From the NCBI GenBank assembly GCA_010094045.1, contig ML986719.1, positions 14,281 to 78,280 of the forward strand: 64,000 nt of DNA, written 5' to 3'. Position numbers and translations under genes: made by a program. This stretch comes from Lojkania enalia (taxonomy: Eukaryota > Ascomycota > Dothideomycetes > Pleosporales). The first letter of the stretch is position 1, and every line of letters starts with the position of its first letter. The notes below the pieces were generated by a model that searched no databases, had not been told where the DNA came from, and was given only the letters and a program-made list of their open reading frames with translations. Below, piece after piece: positions 42,085-53,089 of this stretch.

Positions 42085-43185
42085 ATGGTCTACTATCCTC
42101 GACTTGTCGATATCCGTACAGCGTTCCAGCATATCATAGGCAAGGCTGCGGTCATCTACAGCGTCTTCCGGTCTGACAATGAAAATGCGCTGCGTATGGC
42201 GAGCCTGAGGCCCGGCGACAACGTCCTCGAGCTCGGCTGCGGAAGTGGCAACTTGATCGCCGCCGCGAAGCGCGCTGTCGGCTGCGGTGTTTGTGTTGCA
42301 GTCGACGGCGTCCCAGGTCTTCTTGATGTTGACCTTAGTGCCACGCTTCGCCAGCTTAACCTCACGAAAGATGCTACAGGTCCGCCCAACCAGCGTATAT
42401 CGGCCATCTGTGCCAATATCACGGATGGGGCTCTCCAGCAAACCATAGCGAACCGTGTTGGTGATGGCGTCCGTTTCGACGTCATATTCGCACTCCACGT
42501 CTTCAACACCATCCCGCCTGATGCGCGTCGCGCGGCCCTGCAAATGTGGAAGCGACTGCTCGCCCCAGGAGGCCGCATCGTACTAAGTATGAGCGGCCGA
42601 TATGGCGATGCTCTCGGCCAGGTCGTCCAATTCAGCAACGGCCAGCTGACGGAGTCACCAGGCTGCGTGATCATCCTATGCAACAACGCGGCCGACCCTA
42701 TCCTCACCGCAAACGGCTCCCAGGTTGCCCGTCGAACGGTCAAAGCAGCTGTAAAGTTTTCGTCAAACTATCTATGGACATTAGCGCGTAACCAGGCCAT
42801 AGCTGCCGCCAGCGAAGTGAACCTTCGCGCTACCGATATACAGAACATTGGTGACGGCCTCGGCTTCCACCTCTCGCACACGCTCTCATCGCCACCGCCT
42901 AGCACCGTGGAATCCATGTCTGCCTCCTCTATCGACCGTTGGTTGGACTCTCACCGTAACATCGTTGGATATCAATGCCGGGCGCGTATACTTGAGGCTA
43001 ATTGCCAAAAGTCGACACCAGGCTGGACAACTATATCGGCTACAGCCCGCGAAACAAAACTTGCCCTCAGTCTACAGGAGGAAGCGGCCGAGATGGAAAA
43101 ACAAGTAAATGGATTGACTCAAGGCTCGATGGTGCTTACTGCTGAACATCAGCAGGTTGGGGTTCTAGTCGTTCTGCAGGTGTGA
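42085..43185 (+). CDS. Class I SAM-dependent methyltransferase, 366 aa
   Basis: Intronless, ATG at 42085. Motif I VLELGCGSG (47-55) binds SAM. VRFDVIFALHVFNTIP is the motif IV region and LLAPGGRIVLSMSG the post-motif strand (LxPGGxhhh), typical of methyltransf_25/11 type enzymes. The C-terminal 130 residues lack a known domain (EEAAEMEKQVNGLTQ is helical). Substrate unknown; small molecule, lipid or protein are all possible. The third codon positions are much more GC-rich than in neighbouring ORFs and there is no intron, so recent transfer or a different compartment origin is possible. Intact. Confidence 0.82.
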   Translation: MVYYPRLVDIRTAFQHIIGKAAVIYSVFRSDNENALRMASLRPGDNVLELGCGSGNLIAAAKRAVGCGVCVAVDGVPGLLDVDLSATLRQLNLTKDATGPPNQRISAICANITDGALQQTIANRVGDGVRFDVIFALHVFNTIPPDARRAALQMWKRLLAPGGRIVLSMSGRYGDALGQVVQFSNGQLTESPGCVIILCNNAADPILTANGSQVARRTVKAAVKFSSNYLWTLARNQAIAAASEVNLRATDIQNIGDGLGFHLSHTLSSPPPSTVESMSASSIDRWLDSHRNIVGYQCRARILEANCQKSTPGWTTISATARETKLALSLQEEAAEMEKQVNGLTQGSMVLTAEHQQVGVLVVLQV

Positions 43186-43601
43186 TATAAGGAACCGCAA
43201 AACGCCCTCGAAAGGGGACGCCCTCGGAAAGGGAAGTTCTCGAAGGGGCGGATAATCCTTCATATTGCATAAAAACTGCGATTCTGCCTACCAGGTAATT
43301 ACTTAGGAGATGCTTGGTCGAATCACTAACGTCTATCCCTGTGAAGTGAAAGGTCCCGGTATCCTAAAAGAAACACCACGTACCTTAGCTTTATAGCAAA
43401 TTTAACCTATTTAACGTCAATCCCCTGCGCAGTAACCACAACAGGTTATCTGAATCGTATGCTATCCACGTATGATCCGAACTCACGCCTATGCCTTTAT
43501 AGACCGTGTTGCCGACGCTAGAAGGCCGCTGACCTGACATAAATCGCTATGGCAGTAACTTGTTGCTTATATTGTGCTAGAGACTCACTATCCCACATAG
43601 A
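43186..43601. other. Intergenic, nothing recognised
   Basis: Contains a short near-repeat CGCCCTCGAAAGGGGA / CGCCCTCGGAAAGGGA at about 43203-43230; no gene. Confidence 0.35.
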
Positions 43602-46600
43602 TCATGTCGCGCCTTCGTCGCGCAGCACCTTCACAATCTGCCCGTGACCTCCTGAATCTGCCTGGAGTGCGTTACCGTATCCTCCAATCTGCGCGTTGAC
43701 GTCGGCACCCAAGTCGGCCAGCAGCCTCACAATCTGCTCNNNNNNNNNNNNNNNNNNNNNNNNNNNNNNNNNNNNNNNNNNNNNNNNNNNNNNNNNNNNN
43801 NNNNNNNNNNNNNNNNNNNNNNNNNNNNNNNNNNNNNNNNNNNNNNNNNNNNNNNNNNNNNNNNNNNNNNNNNNNNNNNNNNNNNNNNNNNNNNNNNNNN
43901 NNNNNNNNNNNNNNNNNNNNNNNNNNNNNNNNNNNNNNNNNNNNNNNNNNNNNNNNNNNNNNNNNNNNNNNNNNNNNNNNNNNNNNNNNNNNNNNNNNNN
44001 NNNNNNNNNNNNNNNNNNNNNNNNNNNNNNNNNNNNNNNNNNNNNNNNNNNNNNNNNNNNNNNNNNNNNNNNNNNNNNNNNNNNNNNNNNNNNNNNNNNN
44101 NNNNNNNNNNNNNNNNNNNNNNNNNNNNNNNNNNNNNNNGCCTCCTTCTGAAGCCGCCTGGAGTGCGTTGCCGTAAAATCCACCCTGCGCGTTGACGTCG
44201 GCGCCCAAGTCGACCAGCAGCCTCACAATCTGCTCGTGGCCTCTAAATGAAGCCGCCTGGAGTGCGTTGCCGTAAAATCCACCCTGCGCGTTGACGTCAG
44301 CGCCTTTGTCGACTAGCAGCCTCACAATCTGCTCATGGCCTCCTTCTGAAGCCGCCTGGAGTGCGTTGCCGTAAAATCCACCCTGCGCGTTAACGTCGGT
44401 ACCTCGATTCAAGAGGCAATTTACCGTCCATAGTAAGCCCCCAAGCGCGGCGTAATACAACGCTGAGGCTGGCGCCTCTCCGCCCTCATATGGTCCATCC
44501 GACCATGGCTGGTCTGGCCTATAAAGGCTGTAGCAGATTCTATATGCGCATTTCTGATAACAGAACAATCGCTCAATGAAATCTAGCACTATCTTGTCCG
44601 TATCCTTAGCCCCTGCTGCATTTGTCATCCAGAATCTCGCTGAATATTGCGCGAACGGAAAGCGCGGCAAGATATCCCTTGATGGAATTTCCTGATTGAA
44701 GTGTAGAAGATATGCTAGGCAAGTTTTCGCAATTGCTGTGCTTGCGGTAGTCTTTTGAAAATCCGGCGCGATATCGCTGTCTAGTCGATTGGACATTAGA
44801 TATTCTTTGACCGAGAAATGAATCAACTGAAGCTCCACATAATTCTTATATTTACCATTCGAATGCTCTGTAACGGGAACGACAGCTACTAAGCTCGAGC
44901 AATAACGCGAAATTTCTTGAGGATTAGGCGTTCTATACTTTGGACAAAAATGTGGATCCTCTTTTATGTCCACTGCTATTGCGTCAATAGCCTCCTCGAT
45001 CCTCAATGGCCGCTCTGAGAATGTTATAAGCTGAAGAATGATTATAGCATATTGCTTGTTCTCGAGAGGAATGGCGCGTAGGATCCTGCCGTAGGTTTCA
45101 TCTAATGTCTTTGGGAGGGAGGCAAGCGCATTTCTCAGAGTACGATAGTCCAAACAGTGTTCTAGCGCATCAATCTGGCATGCAGCCCATCGGAACCTGG
45201 TTAACTTAGTATGCTATTCTAAATAATAAGATTATAGCGAACTGAAGCCCTACTCACATTCCGTTGGCATTCCGCATAAGTGTGGTCTCAATCTCGTCTT
45301 GAACTTCCGGTTGCGTTCGCCATCTCCTTAAGCTACCACCCTTTCTAACCCTATTGTGAATGTATGCACAAATATCCCTACTGATAAAACCACCCTGGAG
45401 GGGAATAATATTCTCTTCGTCGACCACGTCGCTCAACTTCGATTGAATATCCCGCTCCGGCCGACTTGTCACGAGAAGGTGGACATTTCTTTGCCCTGAA
45501 CCTAGCAGGCCTCTTATCCATGAGAGCAATCCTTCCGTATGTGACCCTGTCCGCGTACGGCACTCGTCAAGAGCACCTAACACAATATATACGTTCTCTA
45601 AGGGATCTAGCATTTGGGAGAGAACCTGGCAAAGTGATTCGCATCTTGGTTGACGACGCCCATCATCACAGGAGAAGAGCGACGCCAATTGCTTCCATGC
45701 ACTCTCATTCTTAGGGGATAGTTGGCTAATAAGGGATCGGATCATTCCGTCGAGTGTCTGCTTGTGAACATCGCTAAAATCGAAATAGAAGTAGAGGAGA
45801 GTTGATCGGGGAATGGCCTTATCCAAGTCTTCTATAATAGTAGAACTGAGGATTGTCTTACCACATCCGGGTATGCCGTAAAGCCACAAGGAGGAGTTCG
45901 GTTGCGTCTTCCATTGGACGTACGCAGGGCTTTGCAAGAACCAGAGGCCTGTGCCTTCCTGGCGCTGTTGTAATGCTTTGTTGTAGTTTGTGGACGGATC
46001 TGATGGCGATATCCAGCGTTTAATATCTCTTCGCCTCTGCTTAAATGATATGTCTCGTACAGCAGACCTTGCGTCTTGAACACCGCACCGTAATTCACTT
46101 ATATCTTTCTCTACTTGTTTAACGTTAATAAAATTATGATTATACTTATTGAATCTCACTAACCAGACAAAAGAAGATTAGAAATCTTCTTCTCAGCCTC
46201 GATCTTGCTTGGCGCAATTCGGCGAAGAATATCATTTGCGTATGCAGCTGCTACCATTGCTGCATATCCTTGCCACTCCGTATTCTTATGGGTGTCGGAA
46301 TAGTCGCAAATGCCTCGAATAACTAGGCAAGGGAATTGGGTCATCAATCCTGCCGCTTCCATCTCAAAACATAGGACCCCGTTATACTCTTCTGCAGTCT
46401 TGGTTTCTCTTCCAAAATGCTATTAATAGCCTCGTTGAGCTGATGCCCGTCGCTCTCGTATTGTGCCTTAAGTCCGTTAATGGCCGTTCGTAGGACCTTA
46501 GGTGGCTGGCTTAAGAAACCCGTTGGTCGGAAACTCTGATCCTGTATTGTTTTTTCAAAGTTATATTGAAACACACCACCCTTCCCATTATAAGGGGTGC

Positions 46601-47036
46601 TAACCACGATATCACCCAGACGGATGTCATGCTTGGGAGTCGGTGCGCCTCCACCAATACCAACCATCAGCGCGATTCTGATATTGGGGAAGCTGTGGAG
46701 CATGTCCATTGCGACACCTGCTGCAGAGCAAGTACCGTATTCACCGTCAGGTAGAACAGCGACAACGACATTGTATTTCCCAATTCTACCCAGCGTGTAA
46801 TCATTGTCGTCTTGAGGATGCACATATTCTGGTCTATCGTGCTTTTCGTCGAGAAAAGCTTGAGCTATAACGTATTCGGTAGCAATAGCGCAAATCCAGC
46901 CTACGGTATAATCCTCATTTGGTAAATTCTGCTGAAAACCTTCTGTCAAGACACTCTTTGAAACCTTGATCTTTGGTTTCTTCGGTTCCGAGTAGGCGAG
47001 CAGTTCATCGTTGCCAGCAAGCCTTTTCTTTGACAT
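43602..47036 (-). CDS. NLR: nucleoside-phosphorylase-like / NACHT / ankyrin (interrupted by assembly gap)
   Basis: Transcribed from 47036. N-terminal PNP_UDP-type domain: [41 protein letters not shown] deletion with frameshift lies near 46390: after ILEEKPRL the frame changes and resumes as [20 protein letters not shown], so about 60 residues of the domain are missing. Intron 46163-46114 joins LLLS to [28 protein letters not shown] (Walker A) and [11 protein letters not shown] (Walker B, with Gly where Asp is usual). Intron 45257-45197 joins NANGM to [13 protein letters not shown]. After the winged-helix region come nearly identical 33-residue ankyrin units ([19 protein letters not shown]). 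The stop is at 43602. Known role of the family: non-self recognition and cell death. As assembled it would not give a full PNP domain. Confidence 0.82.
43740..44139. other. Assembly gap of 400 N
   Basis: Falls inside the ankyrin array. The near-identical 99-bp units on both sides probably caused the break, so true repeat number is unknown. Confidence 0.98.
44140..44400 (-). repeat. High-identity 99-bp ankyrin repeats
   Basis: Three units visible before the gap on the coding strand and one after it (43672-43739). The block GCCTGGAGTGCGTTGCCGTA and AAATCCACCCTGCGCGTTGA is unchanged between units; differences are concentrated at a few codons (EGG/FRG, DKG/DLG). Confidence 0.9.
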
Positions 47037-47649
47037 GTTTATGACGTTGTACTGTTGTGCACTAAGCTAGCATTCGAGGGTGCCGAAGTGTATACACGAC
47101 ACAGAGGGCGAGCGTAGGAAGGACCGCAAAGACGTTCTATAAGATTCTTTCTTGTTAACTTTCTAACAATGGCAGGATATAGATGCTACTCTGAAGAGTT
47201 GCATCTAATTTAGGCGCACGAGCTGAAAGGCTGCTAGACAGCATTGCTTGGCTTCACCCCTAAACTAGTACAGATACGGAGCAAGAAACGTACATAAGCG
47301 TGCTTATGCATCATTTCTTGTATTAATATTGAATATTGCTACTAGTTGCATGGAGAGCGGCCTACCCACCTGCCACGACCTTGCTAGCTGATAGCTGAGA
47401 GGACAAGAACGGCAGAGGCAGGCAACTGCGGGCAGTCCTGAGGAACAAAGGGATATAAGCTACTCTATCTTGAACTCGAACCAAGCAGAAAGAGGATATA
47501 TTAAGTATGATATCCAGGCGAGTAGAGACCACTCTAACCTCAGCTAGATCCAACTCCTCACAAACCTAGGCATGACCTTCTCAAGCTAGGATTAAGCGCA
47601 GCCGAAACCTGTTTCTATTGCTTGCCTCTACCTAGACCTATAGGAAATA
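47037..47649. other. Intergenic, nothing firm
   Basis: Promoter side of the NLR gene. No recognisable ORF. Confidence 0.35.
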
Positions 47650-47870
47650 ATGCGTCTCCTACGATGCAGCAACACTGCCGAGTTCAGTCTTATCAATGAT
47701 CTGGCTGGCAACGAGACACCTCTTACGCGATACTCTCATATATATAGAGACTAAACACTGAGGAAAAAGTCACTTTTGAAGAATTGAATAATTGAATGAG
47801 AGGTTATAAGCCTAGCTATAAGAATATCTGGCTCTGTGGAGAACAAGCTGTACAAGAGAGCCTGAGTCTC
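47650..47870 (+). pseudogene. HET-domain N-terminal relic
   Basis: Starts MRLLRCSNTAEFSLINDLAG, then decayed YSHIY for LSHTW. In another frame it continues TEEKVTFEEL and KPSYKNIWLCGEQA, the next conserved HET blocks. Two frame changes and a TGA within 220 bp. Only the first quarter of a HET domain is present. Confidence 0.65.
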
Positions 47871-48007
47871 GACTGCGGGGAAGGAAGAATTGAAGAGAAA
47901 AGCTAGCCTAGATCCTATTTTTCATTGATCTTTTGCCGCTTTGTGGACTTGGTTACAGTGGTATCCCTATACATGTCACTATCAGCTCTAAGATATGATG
48001 GTAGTAC

Positions 48008-49324
48008 TTACTTAGGATCATACTTCCTTTTCCGAATTTTAATGTCATCGTAAAACATCGCGGCAACTTCATCATTTGCAGCATTTATAGCGGATTCTGA
48101 CTCCGCTTCCGACTCTTCCTTTACCAAGGATGGCCCCACAATGACCTGTTTAAGTCGGGTACAGTATAATTTGTGCCATATCAATTCATTACCATTTGAC
48201 TGTTCACAATGCTCCTTTACTGTTGCCTTGCCCGCTAAATGTTCTGACTGGAGGATTGCTCGATCGGCCTTGTCAATCGTCATTAACAGCTCGTTCTCAC
48301 CGAAGGAATATCTTTTGCGGTTCACAGAAGAAATGTCTGCAGGATAGACCGCCCATTGCACTTCGAATTGCCCATTATCGAGCCCTTTGAGGATTTTCGC
48401 AATCCATAATGCATCTTTTCCTTTATTATCTTGTCCTTGAACGAAAACATACTGATTTGGTTGGTAGGCATTGGCGTCCGTGGCAGTTACAGTTGGAAAA
48501 ATCCAGTGGTCCCTATTGGTTCAGTACAGACAGGTCTTCAATTAAGGGAGCAGCCACTTACCCATCGCTATACTGAGCAAATATCTCTTCCCCTGCCATG
48601 ATGTTTTTCCTCGTGAATGCTATAATCTTTCTTCTATCCGGCCCCTCTATGTATGTGAAGCTAGCGTTTGTCTTGTGGAACGGCTGGTGATTTATGAAGA
48701 AGATCTTGCTCCCATTCCTAGAGCCATCTATGGACGCATCTAAAATGTCAGTGGAAGCAAACACGGAAACTTAGCCTGTTACCTTCACTGATCTGAAACA
48801 GTGTGACCTTGTGACCATCGCTTGTTGCTTCTTCTTCTTCTTCATGCCTTACTAATTCCCCTGTATACTCTCCCAGGAATGTGGAACCTCTGATATCTTC
48901 CATAGCGAAAAGGCCATTTCCAGCTCCAATAGTAGATGTTTTTATCTCTAGCTTAGGCATATGTCTTCCTTCAAACACGTTACAGCAAGATTTGACTGAG
49001 CATATCTTCTGACTTCTACACCGACCTGGAATGCACTCGCGACCGTCCTTCATGCAGATACAAGAGTCTTCGTTACACTGCTTCTCGCAGACGCATGGAA
49101 CCCAGCGCCTACTACATGACTCTGGACAGCTGCACGACTCTCGACATCTTGTTTTATTCCGTGTACATGCACAGTCCAAGGAGCTGCAGTCTCCTTCATG
49201 GGTGCACACAAAAGGCAAGGACTGTTGTAGTGCATTCTTCGCGTTTTCGAATAGATCCGAAGTAGCAGGGTCTAATAGGTGTCAGTTAATATTCTGAACA
49301 TAGTGAATAACCGTATTTACCCAT
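48008..49324 (-). CDS. EZH2-like CXC-SET protein with C-terminal BAH-like region, 391 aa
   Basis: Probable histone lysine methyltransferase of the E(z)/KMT6 type. Exons: 49324-49321 (ATG plus one base), 49271-48783, 48739-48562, 48512-48008; introns of 49, 43 and 49 nt keep phase. Residues 24-100 are a Cys-rich CXC domain (CTHEGDCSSLDCACTRNKTR, CICMKDGRECIPGRC). SET follows: GAGNGLFAMEDI, FLGEYTGEL, FFINHQPFHKTNASF (usual NHS-x-x-PNC altered) and GEEIFAQYSDG with the catalytic-site Tyr. Residues of about 225-330 resemble a BAH module (QYVFVQGQDNKGKDALWIAK, FEVQWAVYP). The N-terminal EED/SUZ12-binding regions of KMT6 are absent, so it may act outside PRC2 or be a duplicate. Confidence 0.78.
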
Positions 49325-49872
49325 AATAGATGCTTATTCTGTCTTAACTTCTTTCCACTTGTGTTTTCGAGAAGATGGAAGGCAACTCTGGGGTGTCTCC
49401 TTTTCTGACGCGACGCGACGCGATCCTTTGACGACATCGCAGGAGAGCCTATTTCCAGGGCAACACGATCCCCTCAGCTACGAGAAGGCCTAGTCACCAA
49501 TCAAAGTTGTTATGTTCTCCCCTCAGATATGACCGCAATGTGATCCTTGTAAGACAGATTATCACCCCCCACCACAGGAGAGCCTAATGGCCAATCGTTC
49601 TTGTTGTATTTCCTCCTCAGAGGTGATCGCGACACGATACACTTATGATAGGTTATTATCCTCTACCATAGAAGAGCATAATCACTAAGCAAACTTGTTA
49701 TGTCTCCACTTCTAAGGTGGGGCAATATGATCCTGTCGTAAGCGGACTCGTCTGAATTCAGCTGAAACAGGCTGAGGCTTTAATAATGAATCAAATTTCA
49801 TGACCTTAGCAGCACCCCTCTTCACGAAAATCTCATTCACTCGTCTTGTTTCTCTTTCACGATTTTTGCATC
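49325..49872. other. Divergent intergenic region
   Basis: Several short degenerate repeats of the form AGGAGAGCCTA...CAATC...TTGTTATGT...CTCCTCAGA...GCGA...ACGAT recur between 49440 and 49730, an imperfect tandem of about 100 bp. No gene. Confidence 0.45.
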
Positions 49873-50808
49873 ATGACGCTGTCAATGCAAATCCGCCAAG
49901 TGAGAGATGTACTTTTGCGTCACCATGCTTCCCATGCCGGCCTCGATGATTCAGGCAAGCTCAGAAATGACCTAGATAAACTCTGGGTCTTCGTTGAGAC
50001 GATTAAACCCGAAATTCTCACCGGTTGGAGAAGAGATTGGTTTCTTCGAATGGTGGGAAATCTGGAGAAGACTTTAGAGAATCACGATGAAGTTCTAGAG
50101 GAAGGAGAGACTACCATGGATTTCGCACGAACTATAGCGTCATTTACACCTTCGTTTGAGGAGACTATGAGATTTCTCGTAAGAAACCGAAACCTTCGAA
50201 TCGAATCGGGCGATATTATCAACAGTAAAGATCGTCCTCTATTATCGCCTCGCAAGCCTCCGCAGCCTCTCTACCCTCATCCCGCTGTTCCAACCAACCC
50301 AGATGCTGATAGCATCTCTCTCGATTCCGAACATCAAACTCTTCTACCCGGCTTCAACTGGAACTACAAAACAGTAGAGGTCATGGTATGTTTTCTTACG
50401 CAAAATCCGTATCAGTACGTGGAATGCCTTGTGGTGCTTTGTAAGCATATTCACACAGGTGCGAATCCAACGCTTGAAGATGTTAAAGGAAAATGGCGAC
50501 GCATAGTTTCCGAACACAATGCCGGCGTACGTCTACATCAAGGCATTATGGATCTTCTTTCACCGTACCTTCAAGCCCCTGGACGACAAGATTGGGAAAC
50601 TGAAGACGTATTTCACAAGATTCTAGCAGAATTTGTGAATGATAAGTACCCGATATCATGGTCGAATTTGGTACGATATGCCAAAAGCAAGGGAATTGGG
50701 GAGAAGGTTTTGAACGTTGTAATGAAGAAAGAGTGTTTCATTACCGGAATAGTGCCGACTAGAACAGCGCAGAATAGGAGTGTGCATGTACATGTGCCCC
50801 ATGGATAG
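49873..50808 (+). CDS. Hypothetical protein, 311 aa
   Basis: Intronless; ATG at 49873 (MTLSMQIRQVRDVLLRHHAS). Helical throughout: LDKLWVFVETIKPEILTGWR, FARTIASFTPSFEETMRFL. A Pro-rich linker at 148-170 (SPRKPPQPLYPHPAVPTNP) separates two halves; the second has NWNYKTVEVMVCFLTQNPYQ and YPISWSNLVRYAKSKG. The two-helical-domain layout suggests an adaptor or structural protein. No known domain recognised. The long uninterrupted frame makes it a likely gene. Confidence 0.6.
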   Translation: MTLSMQIRQVRDVLLRHHASHAGLDDSGKLRNDLDKLWVFVETIKPEILTGWRRDWFLRMVGNLEKTLENHDEVLEEGETTMDFARTIASFTPSFEETMRFLVRNRNLRIESGDIINSKDRPLLSPRKPPQPLYPHPAVPTNPDADSISLDSEHQTLLPGFNWNYKTVEVMVCFLTQNPYQYVECLVVLCKHIHTGANPTLEDVKGKWRRIVSEHNAGVRLHQGIMDLLSPYLQAPGRQDWETEDVFHKILAEFVNDKYPISWSNLVRYAKSKGIGEKVLNVVMKKECFITGIVPTRTAQNRSVHVHVPHG

Positions 50809-51202
50809 AGGCTTACAAGGACTAGCTCGTAGTGTTCACAACATTTCCGATACAATTGATGTTTCTCATTGCTAAATTCATCTGGCCCTAGAATATTGAA
50901 TGATAGAATTACGCTTTGTGCAAAGCCACCATGAGCAGTTCCTAAAGCTGCACTTCCAGCCACATGTTTGTCGACTACTACTTTCTTTCTGCCCAATGGC
51001 TCACCATGCAACCGGAAGCTTGGTAGTAGGTTGCTAAAGCAACCAGAGTTTTGGCGCCATGTCAACAAATCATTCTAAGACGAGCCCTTCAGCTCAAGGT
51101 ATCATCATCACAAGGAGATGAGGAAAATATAGAGTAGATCTATTCACTTGGGATTCGTTGAGCAACCTATCTAGTAAGCTGAAATCAAAGCTTCTGCCTG
51201 CA
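50809..51202. other. Intergenic
   Basis: Convergent 3' ends of the gene above and the zinc-finger gene. The - strand ORF 50613-51068 overlaps the 311-aa gene antisense and is rejected. Confidence 0.35.
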
Positions 51203-51837
51203 TTACACTGCTGTTCTGAAAGTGAAAGTTTCCAGCTCCCCATCCACCGGCTGTGCTTCCGCTACTATTTCCTCTTTCCCATGCGTGTAGCTGGGTGTAT
51301 CACGAGCCAAACGTTTCTTGCAAATGTTTTTTTTGATATGCGACGTCCGGGCAGAGCGACGTGTGAACTGCTGACCACATATTAAGCACTTGATCTTTGC
51401 TCCGCTAGCCTTTTCCTTCTTGTGTCGCAAAAGGTTTTTGAGTGTTGAGAATTTGCGTCCATTGCAACCGTGTTGCCAGCACTGGAACTTCGGCAAGGAA
51501 TCTAGGGGTACAGCTCCAACGACTTGCGATTCTCTGCTTGCCAAGGGCTCGTTTCTATGGCTAGTTTGAGGGTATAGTGATTTCCTGTAAGGTCAGAATT
51601 ATTGACATTAAGAAGACAAAGTTTGAACACTTACAATGGGAAACTAGTTGTTCTGCTCCACAAGCTCTGCCCAGGCAGATTTGGGTCTATTGAGGGATAG
51701 GGGTAACTCTGTAAATTGGAACTGGGTGATAAATAGCCCGTTTGAGGTGGACTTGTCGACATAACCCCCTTTGATAGACTTTTTCTCTGGATAGTAGGAG
51801 CGTGTAGAGACTGCTGAGGGGTTCGGTCTTCGATCAT
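51203..51837 (-). CDS. C2H2-type zinc-finger protein, 194 aa, two exons
   Basis: Exon 1 51837-51635 (MIEDRTPQQSLHAPTIQRKS), a 50-nt intron (GTAAGT to TTACAG), exon 2 51584-51203. The N-terminal 95 residues are Ser/Pro/Tyr-rich and disordered. Two fingers follow: FQCWQHGCNGRKFSTLKNLL with RHKKEK, and IKCLICGQQFTRRSARTSHI with KKNIC (Cys as last ligand). Basic linker KKRLAR after the second. Likely nuclear DNA-binding regulator. Upstream ORFs at 51843-52166 have no support. Confidence 0.65.
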
Positions 51838-52461
51838 ACTGCCTAGCGTGCTCTGGCAGGGTTCTGTTGTAGTGTAACGGCCAGGGCACTCTCAAAACAT
51901 TCCGGGTGGCTAGCGTGAGTTGAGATAGCGTGAGACGTTCTATGATGCATGATCAGGGATAAATTGAGTGAATGGCCAGTGCTCTCCGCTGCAGCCTTGG
52001 TCCAGGTCTGTGCTATTCTAAGCGCGTCGCATATTCTATTTAGGTCAGGGTTGTAAGGACGAATTTTAGCGTGCCATAGATAATATTGCTGACAGGATCT
52101 TCTGCCCCCTGTCTTTGAACCGCATGTGTGGATTACCGTAGGCAAACCTATCAAGCTAACTAGCAAAAAGCAGAGTAAACAAAACGTGCATGTACGTTGT
52201 CCATTGGTCCAGCAGATGCAGCCCTCCCTTTTTAAACGTTAGCTGTAGCATCGTATCTAGAAACGAGCAATGTTATGCCAATTATTGGTTCACATTGAAC
52301 CCCTCCACCTTCCCATCCGTTCGATCAAGTTTAGTCAGCTAGCGAGGTCAGCCGGCCTCTGTTAGCGCGGTGCACGTCCTTGTTTCCCGCTTTACCTCTC
52401 AATCATCCCTGCAGAACCTAAATTCCCCGCCACATCACCGTTGTATTGTCGAAACCTAGCC
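51838..52461. other. Intergenic, bidirectional upstream region
   Basis: Contains no recognisable gene; the zinc-finger gene and the three-exon gene start away from each other here. Confidence 0.4.
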
Positions 52462-52947
52462 ATGGCTATCCGTATGAATGCGAGACCGGATGAGGTGCAA
52501 GAAGCAATTGGCTTTCGCGACGAGCAGTGGCATCGTTTTTACGTGCGTCATCTTCAACCCAATAGGGTGGCAGCTAACCGTGTCTAGTGGATCACGAAAG
52601 TCGAGGCAAAGCAGCTGCTGAAGGACCATCCTGAGTGGGGGAGCTATACCTCCTTCCCTGCAAGTGATCGTATTAGTCTCCTCGACCGGATGAATACTGC
52701 TCTTTCGATAGAAGGAATCCCGCCAATAACTGCAAATGTCCTAAAATGGCGTATGTCGAATTTAGTCCGAGAGTTCAGAAGGAGAGAAGGTATAGACTCC
52801 TGAAGACTTTGATGTGCCATCTAATCCGCTCTAGCACGCCTTGCTACCCAACCATCTGCACCCGCGGAACCTCAAAACCCGCCCCCAACACTAGGGGAAG
52901 GCGAGAGGATGCGTAGATTAGCGTATGACCCTGTCAGGGACCAATAG
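52462..52947 (+). CDS. Three-exon small helical protein, 131 aa
   Basis: Exons 52462-52542, 52588-52799, 52845-52947; both introns are 45 nt (GTGCGT with GCTAAC and CTAG; GTATAG with CTAAT and CTAG), and phases fit. The protein reads MAIRMNARPDEVQEAIGFR, QWHRFYWITKVEAKQLLKDH, SLLDRMNTALSIEGIPPITA, MSNLVREFRRRE, then a Pro-rich end. Each exon is too short to stand out as an ORF, yet the splice signals are consistent. Helical N-terminal domain, disordered tail. Function unknown. Confidence 0.55.
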
Positions 52948-53089
52948 TCTCATTCAAAAGTCTCCCCTCCGCCGAGCGTGTCACAATTCTCCGTAACAAT
53001 GGATGGGAGGGGACATCACGGCGCTTGGCCTGATGGGATAGCCCACAGCGTTACGGCACACACCAACCGGACAAAGGTAACCCATACAA

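Noticed and set aside
42156..42743. Long - strand ORFs of 163-195 aa across the methyltransferase
   Set aside because: Antisense open frames caused by high GC third positions; the + frame has full methyltransferase motifs.
50613..51068. - strand ORF of 151 aa
   Set aside because: Overlaps antisense the 311-aa gene at 49873-50808, which has better composition and a longer frame.
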